Positions 8,431-16,547 of a stretch of 35,834 nucleotides of DNA are shown here, in pieces. Position 1 is the first letter of the stretch. Each line of letters begins with the position of its first letter. The translations under genes were made by a program, and so were the position numbers. This DNA is from Oculatella sp. LEGE 06141 (GTDB taxonomy: Bacteria; Cyanobacteriota; Cyanobacteriia; Elainellales; Elainellaceae): NCBI RefSeq assembly GCF_015207605.1, contig NZ_JADEWO010000060.1, forward strand, positions 1-35,834. Direction: 5' to 3'. Under the pieces are notes generated by a model. It saw only the letters and a program-made list of their open reading frames with translations, was not told the DNA's origin and ran no database searches.

Positions 8431-9081
8431 TTAGTAAGTGCCAGTGCCCTCAGTTCCAGCGCCTTGCAGCTGCGCTAAATCGAGGTTAGGAGGCAAAATC
8501 ACCTGGTCGATTGCGTGGATCACACCGTTGCTAGCAACGACATCTGGCTCAACGACCATCGCTTCGTTGACCATCACATCACCAGAAGCCTGATCGACCT
8601 GAACGTTGATCGACTCGCCTTCAACGGTGGCAACTTCGCCCGGTGTAATTTGATCGGAGGTTACCTCTTGAGGCACCACATGGTAAGACAAAACTTGGGT
8701 CAGAACGTCCTGATTCTCTGGCAACAACAGCGCGTCCAGAACGCCTTCAGGCAGAGCGGCAAACGCTTCGTTGGTGGGTGCAAACACAGTGTAAGGTCCA
8801 TCTTGAGACAACGTCTCGGTTAAGCCAGCAGCTTCGATGGCTTGAGCGAGCGTGCTGAAGGACTCGTCGCTTTGGGCAACGGCTACAACGTTGTTGCTGG
8901 CATCAGTAGCGGGAGCCGGGCTGGTACCAACCGTAGCAGGACTTTCGGTCGTAATCGGCGCATCGCCCGCAGGAGCAGTGGTGGTGGTGTCGGGCGTTTC
9001 ACAAGCGGCCAACGTGACGCTAGCACCTAACCCCAATAGACCTGCCAAAACTTTTTTAGAAATCTGAGTTGAACGTTTCAT
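8431..9081 (-). CDS. Fasciclin-domain lipoprotein
   Basis: A 216-residue exported protein starting MKRSTQISKKVLAGLLGLGA, with a lipobox ending LAAC (Cys about residue 27), so it is probably lipid-anchored on the cell surface. A Thr/Pro/Ala-rich linker (about 30-65) is followed by a single fasciclin (FAS1) domain. Its conserved blocks are FSTLAQAIEAAGL, the H1 block GPYTVFAPTNEAFAALP and the H2 block NGVIHAIDQVILPP. FAS1 domains mediate adhesion to matrix or polysaccharide. The ATG at 9081 is preferred over an ATG 18 codons upstream because AGGGGAA stands just before it and the signal peptide begins there. A 12-bp perfect palindrome about 180 bases upstream may be an operator. Confidence 0.9.
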   Translation of the reverse strand: MKRSTQISKKVLAGLLGLGASVTLAACETPDTTTTAPAGDAPITTESPATVGTSPAPATDASNNVVAVAQSDESFSTLAQAIEAAGLTETLSQDGPYTVFAPTNEAFAALPEGVLDALLLPENQDVLTQVLSYHVVPQEVTSDQITPGEVATVEGESINVQVDQASGDVMVNEAMVVEPDVVASNGVIHAIDQVILPPNLDLAQLQGAGTEGTGTY

Positions 9082-9256
9082 GGATTCCCCTTTGCTTCTG
9101 TGTGTTGGCGTGACCAACAATCGTGTGTTCTTCACAAAAGTTAAGACATTAGCTCAGGGAGAACACTCGACCTAGAGATAGAGGTTGAGTTAAATCATAA
9201 ATTTTGTTATCAAGTATTAACTTTTCATTAACGAATGCTTATCCCTAGTCAAAATA

Positions 9257-9268
9257 GACCGATCGGTC
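9257..9268. promoter_or_regulatory. Perfect 12-bp palindrome, candidate TetR-family operator
   Basis: GACCGATCGGTC, preceded by TA, resembles the TAGACC-N4-GGTCTA class of operators described for NemR/TetR-type repressors. It sits in the region upstream of the fasciclin gene. No TetR gene is in the window. Confidence 0.4.
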
Positions 9269-9323
9269 AGTTGTCAAGCCTGTTCCCAGGCGGTCGCCCC
9301 TGCACAGGTTAGGGCAACTTCCG

Positions 9324-10697
9324 TCAGGCCGATGTGTTGGGATGGGGAACTCGCAACAGTTGGTTGGCGGCGGGTGCCCTAAGGCGAGTGGTTTTACCAT
9401 CCAGCCAGCGCACTTCAACTCCGTCAATGGTCTGCTGGGTACCTAACCCAAAATGAGCTACCGGCTCCATCTGGCAGAGATAACCACTTCCGGCATCGAT
9501 CGCTCGAATCTGGGTTCGATCTCCAGCGGTCAGCGTGACTACCGCTCCCCGGGCAGGCGCACCCGCAGGCGTTAACGGTAGCACTCGCAACCAGGCATGA
9601 TCGTTTGCCGCAGAATGATAGAGCGATAGCGGTTGCGCGGCGGATTCACCATGAGCAATAACCAGTTCCAGGCGGCCATCGTGATTAAAATCGCCAACCG
9701 CCGCGCCTGTTCCCAGTCCATTCGGTTCCAGAGCATCGCCAATGTTGATCGGCGACCAGGTACCATCGCGCCAGCCAAACAAGCGATTGGGCTGACCGAT
9801 GTTATTGAAAAACAGCTCTTCGTAGCCGTCATTGTCAAAATCGGCCACAATCACCGTCCGAATGCGCGACGGAATCGCTAACGCAGGCGGTGCCACATTT
9901 CGAAATTTTCCCGGTTGCTGCTGCACAAATAGTCGATGGGGGCCTTCCCAGTTGCCGTAGACCAGATCAAACCGCCCGTCGTCGTTGGCATCCAGCACAG
10001 CAATGCCACGACCATGCTGATACGGATCGCTCATTTCAGCGATCGCCGCAATTTCGGCAAAGGTGCCATCCCCCTGGTTGCGAAACAGAAAGTTGGCGCT
10101 ATTTTCGTTAACGGCCACGATGTCCATGCGGGTTGAAACGAGCGGCAACGCAATCAGCCCTCGGCCTCCCGTACTCAGATTCAATCCGGCAGCAGGTGCC
10201 ATGTCGGCTAACATGCCGTCAGCGTTTAGCTCAAACAGCCGCATGGGGCCACCGTAGTTTGCCACCAAACAGCCATAGCGTCCCTGTCCAGTGCGATCGA
10301 CCCACACCACCGATCGCCCTGCGGTTAAGTTGAGGGCATCCTGATTTTGCGGCAAGCTAAACAGGTCTTTCCAGGCATCGTTCTGCCAATCGAACAAGCG
10401 ATCGCCAAACCGTTTACGTCCAGAAAAGGTGTCGGTATTGAGCACATAAATCTCTTCCCGCCCGTCTCCATCCAAGTCGCCACCCGCAACACCAATCGAC
10501 TGGCTCACATCATCCGCCAAGACATCATCTGCTAGATTGACAAAGCAGTTGTCTTGCCATTTCAACACCAAATTGCGGCTGCCAAATCCGCTGACAAATA
10601 GCTCAAACGCTCCGTCTCCATCCACATCTATCACGGCTATTCCGTAATTCAATTGCTTTGGGTTGTCGGAGAGGAGAACACTTTTGTCAATAAACAT
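9324..10697 (-). CDS. FG-GAP/VCBS repeat protein with C-terminal ASPIC/UnbV domain
   Basis: A 457-residue protein built of about six to seven FG-GAP-like blades carrying Ca-binding DxDxDG-type loops: DVDGDGAFELFVSGFG, DLDGDGREEIYVLN, DANDDGRFDLVYGNWEG, DFDNDGYEELFFNN and DFNHDGRLELVIAHG. It ends in an ASPIC/UnbV domain with GSGYLCQMEPVAHFGLG and VEVRWLDGKTTRL. This is the CRTAC1-like architecture, a beta-propeller usually found outside the cell. Unusually, there is no signal peptide: the protein starts MFIDKSVLLSDNPKQLN, and an in-frame TGA lies three codons upstream of the ATG, so no longer N-terminus is possible from this sequence. Biochemical role unknown. The fasciclin gene lies downstream on the same strand, about 240 bases away. 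Confidence 0.85.
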   Translation of the reverse strand: MFIDKSVLLSDNPKQLNYGIAVIDVDGDGAFELFVSGFGSRNLVLKWQDNCFVNLADDVLADDVSQSIGVAGGDLDGDGREEIYVLNTDTFSGRKRFGDRLFDWQNDAWKDLFSLPQNQDALNLTAGRSVVWVDRTGQGRYGCLVANYGGPMRLFELNADGMLADMAPAAGLNLSTGGRGLIALPLVSTRMDIVAVNENSANFLFRNQGDGTFAEIAAIAEMSDPYQHGRGIAVLDANDDGRFDLVYGNWEGPHRLFVQQQPGKFRNVAPPALAIPSRIRTVIVADFDNDGYEELFFNNIGQPNRLFGWRDGTWSPINIGDALEPNGLGTGAAVGDFNHDGRLELVIAHGESAAQPLSLYHSAANDHAWLRVLPLTPAGAPARGAVVTLTAGDRTQIRAIDAGSGYLCQMEPVAHFGLGTQQTIDGVEVRWLDGKTTRLRAPAANQLLRVPHPNTSA

Positions 10698-11032
10698 ACT
10701 GAATCAGTTAGTGGTAGATGAGAGCCAACGGATTGCAGCCCATCGTCAAGGCGCGATGCTAAACCAACCCGGTTGTTTCTAGCGTGATTGGGAATCAAAC
10801 ACGTTCAGCGTGGCCGTCTGCATGACGCTAGGTGAGGCAGAATGCTAGTAGCGTAGCATCACGCGGTCTTTCTCCCTAGTGCAGCCAGTACCAAGAATAG
10901 GGGTTGAAGTTCAGGTCAAATTGCTGTGGCCGTTGGTGGGCAGTCAAGCAGGGTTGCAACACGATAGCATCGACATAAGTCCCGAATGGGGATAGATTCA
11001 CTGAATCTAGTTTTGCAGCCCTTGCACCCGTC
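10698..11032. other. Divergent promoter region between the UnbV protein and the M42 peptidase
   Basis: About 335 bases without a supported gene. It must hold the promoters of both flanking divergent genes. The only structure seen is a short inverted repeat ATGCTA-GTAGCG-TAGCAT at 10842-10859. A 64-codon minus-strand frame covering 10876-11070 overlaps the peptidase start and looks random. Confidence 0.5.
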
Positions 11033-12073
11033 ATGCCCTTGTCAGAGTACGATCGCCTGTTTGAAACCATTGAAGAACTGGTCTTACACCATTCGCCAAG
11101 CGGTGCCGAATCTGAAATCGATGAATGGTTGCAGCGGCGGTTTCAAGCCCTGGGGGTAAACTGCTGGTTTGATGAAGCAGGCAACGCCATCGCCAAAATT
11201 CCAGGACGCGAACCGGGTAAAGCGATCGCCATTACTGCCCACAAAGATGAGATCGGCGGCATTGTCAAATCGGTAGAAGAAGATGGACAGGTGCAGGTTC
11301 GCAAATTGGGCGGCGCGTTTCCGTGGGTGTATGGAGAAGGGGTTGTCGATCTGCTAGGCGACCAGCAAACTATCAGCGGCATTCTGAGCTTTGGCTCTCG
11401 TCACGTTTCTCACGAATCGCCCCAAAAAGCACAGCAAGATGACAAGCCGCTGCGGTGGGAAGACACCTGGGTAGAGACGAAGTGTTCGACAGCGGAGCTA
11501 GAAGCAGCGGGCATTCGACCCGGAACGCGCATGGTAGTTGGCAAACACCGCAAGCGTCCGTTTCGGTTGAAGGATCACATCGCCAGCTACACCCTCGACA
11601 ATAAAGCCTCGATCGCCATTTTGCTGGCTCTGGCCGAGCGGCTGCCCGAAGCAAACGTGGATACCTATTTAGTGGCATCGGCCAAAGAAGAAGTGGGGGC
11701 GATCGGCGCACTCTATTTCAGCCAACGCCAGCGGCTAGACGCTTTAATTGCGCTAGAGATTTGTCCGCTTTCTGCGGAGTATCCCGTCCAGGATGGCTGC
11801 TCTCCGGTTTTGCTGTCCCAAGACAGCTACGGCCTGTACGACGAAACGCTGAACCAGCAGATTCGACAAGCCGCCACTCGTGAAAACCTGCCGCTTCAGT
11901 TTGCTACCATTAGCGGCTTCGGCAGCGATGCCTCGATCGCCATGAAATTTGGTCACGTTCCTCGCGCCGCCTGCCTCAGCTTCCCTACCCAAAACACCCA
12001 CGGCTATGAGATTGCCCACCTGGGGGCGATCGCGAACTGCATCAAAGTGCTGTATGCCTTTTGTCAGCCGTAA
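11033..12073 (+). CDS. M42 family metallopeptidase (FrvX/glutamyl aminopeptidase-like)
   Basis: A 346-residue cytoplasmic dinuclear-metal aminopeptidase of the M42 type, which forms tetrahedral 12-mers that trim oligopeptides. The ligand positions can be followed: His70 in ITAHKDEIGG, the bridging Asp189 in YTLDNKAS, the catalytic/ligand pair Glu219-Glu220 in SAKEEVGAIGA, and His323 in TQNTHGYEIAH. At the position where most M42 enzymes have an Asp ligand, this protein has Glu242 (ALEICPLSAE). The usual TAHMDE motif also reads TAHKDE. This may be a cyanobacterial subfamily with shifted metal or substrate preference. The PDZ-like insert domain spans about 80-175. No clear ribosome binding site supports the ATG, but the family alignment starts right there. 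Confidence 0.85.
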   Translation: MPLSEYDRLFETIEELVLHHSPSGAESEIDEWLQRRFQALGVNCWFDEAGNAIAKIPGREPGKAIAITAHKDEIGGIVKSVEEDGQVQVRKLGGAFPWVYGEGVVDLLGDQQTISGILSFGSRHVSHESPQKAQQDDKPLRWEDTWVETKCSTAELEAAGIRPGTRMVVGKHRKRPFRLKDHIASYTLDNKASIAILLALAERLPEANVDTYLVASAKEEVGAIGALYFSQRQRLDALIALEICPLSAEYPVQDGCSPVLLSQDSYGLYDETLNQQIRQAATRENLPLQFATISGFGSDASIAMKFGHVPRAACLSFPTQNTHGYEIAHLGAIANCIKVLYAFCQP

Positions 12074-12202
12074 CCCGCAACCCCCGATTCGTTTCGCCCT
12101 CCACTCCGTGTAACAACCTGTGAACCCATTCCGGTTGCCCCCCTCAATTCCCTACAATGAACCCTAGAGACTTCGTGAAATCATAAAAAGACTAAGTATT
12201 AT

Positions 12203-12667
12203 ATGCCCACTACTGTTGCTGACGTCATGAGCCGCGATCTGGTCACGGTCAGCCCTGACACTCCACTTGGAGAAGCGATCAAAATTCTTGCCGAGCGGCG
12301 GATCAGCGGGTTACCTGTGGTTGACCAAAACGACAAGTTGGTTGGAGTGATTTCGGAAACCGACTTGATGTGGCAGGAAACCGGAGTTACCCCTCCGGCC
12401 TACATCATGCTGCTAGATAGCGTTATTTATCTGGAGAATCCAGCCAAATACGATCGAGAACTTCACAAAGCGTTGGGTCAAACCGTTAAAGAGGCAATGA
12501 CCAAAGATCCAATCACCGTGAAGCCCGACAAACCGCTGCGGGATGCTGCCCACTTAATGCACGATCGCCAAATTCATCGCTTACCCGTTCTGGATCAAAA
12601 CGGGACGCTCGTTGGTATCCTCACACGCGGGGACATCATCCGCTTCATGGCTGCCAATCAAGACTAA
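12203..12667 (+). CDS. CBS-domain pair protein
   Basis: A 154-residue cytoplasmic protein consisting only of two CBS motifs: one at about 4-58 (VADVMSRDLVTVSPDTPLGE through ISETDLM) and one at about 94-150 (VKEAMTKDPITVKPDKPLRD through LTRGDIIRFM). Between them lies an insert of about 35 residues (YIMLLDSVIYLENPAKYDREL). Such Bateman modules bind adenosine nucleotides such as AMP, ATP or cyclic di-AMP and usually act as sensors for a partner. With no fused effector, the partner cannot be named. The gene stands alone between the M42 peptidase and nblB, all on the plus strand, with 130-180 bases on each side. Confidence 0.88.
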   Translation: MPTTVADVMSRDLVTVSPDTPLGEAIKILAERRISGLPVVDQNDKLVGVISETDLMWQETGVTPPAYIMLLDSVIYLENPAKYDRELHKALGQTVKEAMTKDPITVKPDKPLRDAAHLMHDRQIHRLPVLDQNGTLVGILTRGDIIRFMAANQD

Positions 12668-12850
12668 ACAGTGCCCACCTTTGGTCTGAGGGATGGGCAG
12701 AGCCGTGTGGATACCCAAGACCTCTGTGAGTAGCTGAAGCCCGTTTGCTTTAGTACTCAAGTTTTGAGCTGGTTTTGAGCAGTTCTATTCCGGCTTGACA
12801 ACATCCCTTTTGTTTCTATCAGTCACTTCTTTATAAAGACGAGATAAGAC

Positions 12851-13513
12851 ATGAGTGTTACTCCTGAATCGGTTCAACAACGCTTGAATTCAGAGGATTT
12901 TGGTCAGCGGCTCAGTGCCGTCAATCAAATCCGTCAACTGACGCCAGAGGACGGGTTTCCACTGATTCGACAGGCGATCGCTGATAAAAGTGCCCGCGTT
13001 CGCTATGCCGCAGTCAGCCAAATGTCATCGATCGGTCAACACAATTCGTCTGTTGCCCTAGAGGTGTTGCGTCGCTGCCTGCTAGAAGACCCAGAGCCAG
13101 ATGTACAGGCCGCCGCTGCCGATTCCCTGGGTGCGCTCAAGCTGACCGAAGCGTTCGACGACTTACAGCACCTCTACCACCAGACCTCAGAATGGCTGGT
13201 GCAATTTAGCATCATTGCGGCTCTGGGAGAACTGGGAGACGAGCGATCGTTTGAACTGCTGGAAGCCGCATTGAACTCTGACAACGAGCTCGTAAAAACA
13301 GCGGCGATCGGGTCGTTGGGCGAGTTGGGGAATCCCCACGCTGTTCCGCTGCTGTTGCCCTACATTTCTCATAGTGATTGGCAAATTCGCTACCGCTTAG
13401 TGCAAGCACTGAGCCACTTTGAGGGACAGGAAGTGCGTGCAGCCCTCGAAGCTCTGGCACAAGACGAGACGGCTGCCGTAGCAGAAGAGGCCAAGCATCA
13501 TCTGAGTTCATAG
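12851..13513 (+). CDS. nblB: HEAT-repeat phycobilisome degradation protein, NblB-like
   Basis: A 220-residue all-helical protein of about six HEAT/PBS-lyase repeats. The typical blocks are SARVRYAAVSQM, PDVQAAAADSLGAL, WLVQFSIIAALGELGDERS, ELVKTAAIGSLGELGNPHA and WQIRYRLVQALSHFEG. NblB is related to the CpcE/CpcF bilin lyases and is needed for dismantling phycobilisomes during nutrient stress. The opening SVTPESVQQRLNSEDFGQRL and the overall length are what I recall for the cyanobacterial NblB orthologue. A general HEAT-repeat scaffold is the alternative. The start ATG at 12851 follows AGACGAGATAAGAC, a weak ribosome binding site. No nblA is visible nearby. Confidence 0.7.
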   Translation: MSVTPESVQQRLNSEDFGQRLSAVNQIRQLTPEDGFPLIRQAIADKSARVRYAAVSQMSSIGQHNSSVALEVLRRCLLEDPEPDVQAAAADSLGALKLTEAFDDLQHLYHQTSEWLVQFSIIAALGELGDERSFELLEAALNSDNELVKTAAIGSLGELGNPHAVPLLLPYISHSDWQIRYRLVQALSHFEGQEVRAALEALAQDETAAVAEEAKHHLSS

Positions 13514-13740
13514 CTTTTTAGTGATTGCAGGCATGATTTTAAAGACTGTGTAAACGACCGTGCTGCTACTGGCAGCATCGCTGTGTATGTGTGTAAATTG
13601 AGAGCAAAGGTTGGTAGTTTTTCATACACCTTTAAGTTACTCCAGTCTAGGTAGCACCTTAAAAGCCTCCGTAACGGTGTTTTCCTGGTTTGCGGAATTC
13701 TCTTAATCACCTCTGCACTCCCTTTCAACGGAACACATCG

Positions 13741-14463
13741 ATGAACCTCTGGGCATCACTCTTTACAACAGCGGCCATCTCGCTTATGGCTGGGCTAGCT
13801 GCACCAGCACAAGCATTTAGCTTTTCCTTCGACACGAGCGGTATTCGCTTTGACCAAACGACGGTGGTTGACTTTAACTTCCTGGAGTCTCACGGCAAGT
13901 ATCAGTCGAGCCTGGGCATCATGGAAGTTAACGGTTCCACCCCAGTCACCGGTTCTTTCTCCTTGCTGTTTGGCGAGAAAAAACCTGGATACGATTCAAC
14001 CGCAAACGATTGGGAAGCGCTTTGTGGCGGCAGCACCGTCCCTGTATGTACGTCTTCCTTTAGCTTTACAGCCGGTAAAACCTACACCCTGGCGTTGAGC
14101 AGACCTGCGGGTGCCAGGGATGTTCCAGCTAGCTACGTCTATTCCACAACAGCGTTCAATACCTCTTATAAACCGCCTACAGCTTACAACCAGGCCATCT
14201 TCAGCGGCGATTTGTACAGCATGGGTGGAACTCTAATTCGGTTTGAAGATATCGGCGATCGCTACGACAAAAAGGCATGTGCTGCAACCGGCAGCACACC
14301 CAACGGCGATTGTGACTTCAATGATTTCATCGTGACGGCCAAAGCCAAAACGCCCGAAGCTCCCGAATCCGTTCCCGAACCGGCAGCCATGGCTGGTTTA
14401 GGAATGGCCGCAGCCGGATTAGTTGTCTCTCGGCGGAGACGCGATCGCCAGCAGGCTGGCTAA
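13741..14463 (+). CDS. PEP-CTERM sorted exported protein, DUF4114-like
   Basis: A 240-residue secreted protein. The signal peptide MNLWASLFTTAAISLMAGLA ends in APAQA (cleavage before FSFSFDT). At the C-terminus, SVPEPAAMAGLGMAAAGL plus the basic tail SRRRRDRQQAG is a textbook PEP-CTERM tripartite sorting signal, recognised by an exosortase/EpsH-type transpeptidase. The middle has DRYDKKACA, paired cysteines, and CDFNDFIVTAKA, resembling the acidic D-x-D-x-N-D loop of DUF4114. This suggests a calcium-binding beta-sandwich shed to the cell surface or matrix. The ATG at 13741 is chosen over a TTG 17 codons upstream because the signal peptide begins at 13741. A strong terminator follows at 14484-14517. 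Confidence 0.88.
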   Translation: MNLWASLFTTAAISLMAGLAAPAQAFSFSFDTSGIRFDQTTVVDFNFLESHGKYQSSLGIMEVNGSTPVTGSFSLLFGEKKPGYDSTANDWEALCGGSTVPVCTSSFSFTAGKTYTLALSRPAGARDVPASYVYSTTAFNTSYKPPTAYNQAIFSGDLYSMGGTLIRFEDIGDRYDKKACAATGSTPNGDCDFNDFIVTAKAKTPEAPESVPEPAAMAGLGMAAAGLVVSRRRRDRQQAG

Positions 14464-14824
14464 TTTCTACATTTCCCGATCACAACGGTTGGCCTCTTAG
14501 ATGCCAGCCGTTTTTTTGCTGGATGTCGGCCTGGAGGCGATCGCTCTTTGCCTCTAAGACAGAGCATCCTGACCGCTCAACCAACACTCTGAATCGAAAC
14601 AGGAGCAATTTTCTTACGTAATTGCTGATGTATCGGAAACAACGGGATCGCAAACAAAGTCTAATAAAAAGTACTGCTTTTGAGCCTGAGCGGCAGTGAA
14701 ATTCCGTAGTAGCATGAGTAAAAGATGTAACACGCATTCTTAGGCTTTGGGTTCAATACCTGAGGACGCAAACGTCAGAATAGGACAATGATAAATAACT
14801 ATTAAGATCAAGGATGCGGCTATC
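14464..14824. other. Intergenic region after the PEP-CTERM gene
   Basis: About 360 bases. The first part holds the intrinsic terminator. The remainder, which becomes A/T-rich after about 14760 (GATAAATAACTATTAAGATC), shows no supported coding frame and probably carries the promoter of the small ORF at 14825. Confidence 0.5.
14484..14517 (+). terminator. Intrinsic terminator of the PEP-CTERM gene
   Basis: AACGGTTGGC, 9-base loop, GCCAGCCGTT, followed by T at 14511-14517. The stem is 10 bp with one G-T pair, and the T-run makes it a clear Rho-independent terminator. Confidence 0.9.
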
Positions 14825-15118
14825 ATGCTTGCGGTAATCACCGAAGATTGCATTCACCAGTTCTGTTTCATTGCCCGTGGCTCGCTCCACACCGGTATGA
14901 CGACCAGAGATGGGCTTTATAAACTGCATCGATCATTCAGGAAACATCGTCGCAGTCACGCCCTTGCTGTTGCTTCGGCTCTGTCCTATCAAGGTATTGG
15001 CACCGTTGTCACGGTTTCAGCACAGCAAAATCACTATCGCGTGTGGACAGACTTCCGAACTGGCCGGACTCAAGACGCAACGTCTCACTCGATCCGCCAC
15101 AGCAGCGATCGCCAGTAG
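14825..15118 (+). CDS. Small hypothetical protein (97 residues)
   Basis: The frame opens MLAVITEDCIHQFCFIARGS and contains YKLHRSFRKHRRSHALAVAS and GTVVTVSAQQNHYRVWTDFR. It is hydrophilic and basic, without a membrane segment. The pattern of short strands around a helical middle looks protein-like, and AAGGA lies 11 bases before the ATG, so I judge it a probable gene. A hairpin follows directly at 15117-15143. An alternative shorter frame at 14910-15122 has no such support. I do not recognise the family and assign no function. It stands alone between the PEP-CTERM gene and the convergent glcF. Confidence 0.5.
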   Translation: MLAVITEDCIHQFCFIARGSLHTGMTTRDGLYKLHRSFRKHRRSHALAVASALSYQGIGTVVTVSAQQNHYRVWTDFRTGRTQDATSHSIRHSSDRQ

Positions 15119-15143
15119 GTGATGCATCACCGACGCATCACCT
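15117..15143. terminator. Hairpin between the small ORF and glcF
   Basis: AGGTGATGC, loop ATCACCGAC, GCATCACCT is a perfect 9-bp stem overlapping the small ORF's stop. It also contains the 12-bp palindrome GTGATGCATCAC. On the plus strand it is followed by TGCTCTTTG, a weak T-run. It probably serves the convergent transcripts. Confidence 0.6.
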
Positions 15144-15171
15144 GCTCTTTGAAAGGCCGTAGTTCAATCCT

Positions 15172-16545
15172 TCAGGATGAAACCAGCTTCACGCCTCGAA
15201 TAGAGTCATCCAGGAGCTTAATCGGATGCACAACCGAGACAGCCTGCCCTCTCGATCTCAGGTGTTTCTCAATTTGAATGGAACACCCCGGATTGGCAGA
15301 AGCAATCAACGTAGCTCCGGTGTTCAGGAGATTGGTAACCTTCTGCTGCCCCAGTTCCTCGGCTACCTCAGGTTGCAGCATGTTGTACACCCCGGCACTG
15401 CCACAGCACAAAGCCGCATCAACGGGTTCTCGCAGGGAAACACCTGGAATTTGCCGCAGCAATTGACGAGGCTGTAAGCTAATTTTCTGGCCGTGCAGCA
15501 GATGGCAAGCATCCTGATAAACGATGGTCAGCGGCTGATCGTGCAGCGGATGCAGGGGAGCGGTTAGCCCAACTGCGGCTAGAAACTCCTGCACGTCCTT
15601 CACTTTGTTAGAAAATGCCCTGGCTCGATCGCGATACTCCAGATCGTCCTGCAAAAGGTGCCCGTAGTCCTTCAGTGTATGCCCACATCCAGCGGCGTTG
15701 ATGATGATGGCATCCACATCCGTCTCTGCAAAGCTATCAATCATTTGCCTTGCCAGCATCTGAGCGTGGGCTTCCTGCCCTTGGTGATAGGGCAAGGCCG
15801 CACAACAGCCCTGCATTTTAGGAATCACCACTTCACAGCCGTTAGCGGCAAGAACGCGAGCCGTTGCTTCGTTGACCTCTGTAAAGAACAGGCGCTGGAC
15901 ACAACCCAGGATCATCCCAACCCGATACCGCTGTTTGCCCTGCGCCGGGACAATATCGGGTAAGGTATCTTGAAATGATTTAACCGTCACTTCAGGCAAC
16001 AACGACTCCATTGCCGCCAGCCGTGGCGAAAGGCGCTTGAGCAGTCCTGACGATCGAACCAATAGGGAGCCGCCCAGCTTTTGATAGAGCAGCAGCGGTG
16101 CTAACAGCAGCCGCAGACGATCGGGGTGGGGAAATAACGAAAAGATGATTTGGCGAAAGAGGCGATCGCCCACACTGCGAGAATAGTTGCGTTCGATCTG
16201 CGGACGAACGGCTGTGAGCAACTGGTCGTACTGCACACCGGACGGACAGGCCGTGACGCAAGCCAGACAGCCCAAACAGGAATCGAAGTGCTGCACAGTC
16301 GTCTCAGACAATGGAGCATCCTGCTCGTTCACCGCATCCATTAAGTAAATGCGCCCTCTGGGAGAATCGGTTTCTTTGCCAATGACCCGGTAGCTGGGGC
16401 AAGTTGATAGACAAAACCCACAATGAACGCAGGCATCAATGAGTTTCGGGTCAGGAGGATGATGGGCATCGAACCCTGGAAACTGAGCGCTATCCATTTT
16501 AGCCAAATCGGCAGATAACGAACTCGAATTTTCTGACGTTTGCAT
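15172..16545 (-). CDS. glcF: Glycolate oxidase iron-sulfur subunit GlcF
   Basis: A 457-residue Fe-S protein of the glycolate dehydrogenase (GlcDEF) complex, which oxidises the photorespiratory product 2-phosphoglycolate-derived glycolate to glyoxylate and passes electrons to the membrane quinone pool. Two 4Fe-4S clusters are evident: Cys39, 42, 45 and 49 in CVHCGFCLSTCP, and Cys90, 93, 96 and 100 in CLGCLACVTACP. The C-terminal half has two CCG-type domains (GCVQRLFF ... GCCAALPYHQG, and ACHLLHGQKI ... CCGSAGVYNMLQPE). Length is close to the usual 410-460. The start follows the glcE stop by two bases, showing translational coupling. No glcD is in the window, so the catalytic FAD subunit must lie elsewhere. 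Confidence 0.92.
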   Translation of the reverse strand: MQTSENSSSLSADLAKMDSAQFPGFDAHHPPDPKLIDACVHCGFCLSTCPSYRVIGKETDSPRGRIYLMDAVNEQDAPLSETTVQHFDSCLGCLACVTACPSGVQYDQLLTAVRPQIERNYSRSVGDRLFRQIIFSLFPHPDRLRLLLAPLLLYQKLGGSLLVRSSGLLKRLSPRLAAMESLLPEVTVKSFQDTLPDIVPAQGKQRYRVGMILGCVQRLFFTEVNEATARVLAANGCEVVIPKMQGCCAALPYHQGQEAHAQMLARQMIDSFAETDVDAIIINAAGCGHTLKDYGHLLQDDLEYRDRARAFSNKVKDVQEFLAAVGLTAPLHPLHDQPLTIVYQDACHLLHGQKISLQPRQLLRQIPGVSLREPVDAALCCGSAGVYNMLQPEVAEELGQQKVTNLLNTGATLIASANPGCSIQIEKHLRSRGQAVSVVHPIKLLDDSIRGVKLVSS

Positions 16546-16547
16546 GT

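Noticed and set aside
14480-14737. Minus-strand ORF of 85 codons after the PEP-CTERM gene
   Set aside because: It runs through the intrinsic terminator, has no ribosome binding site and an unlikely composition (rich in Arg/Ser/Phe).
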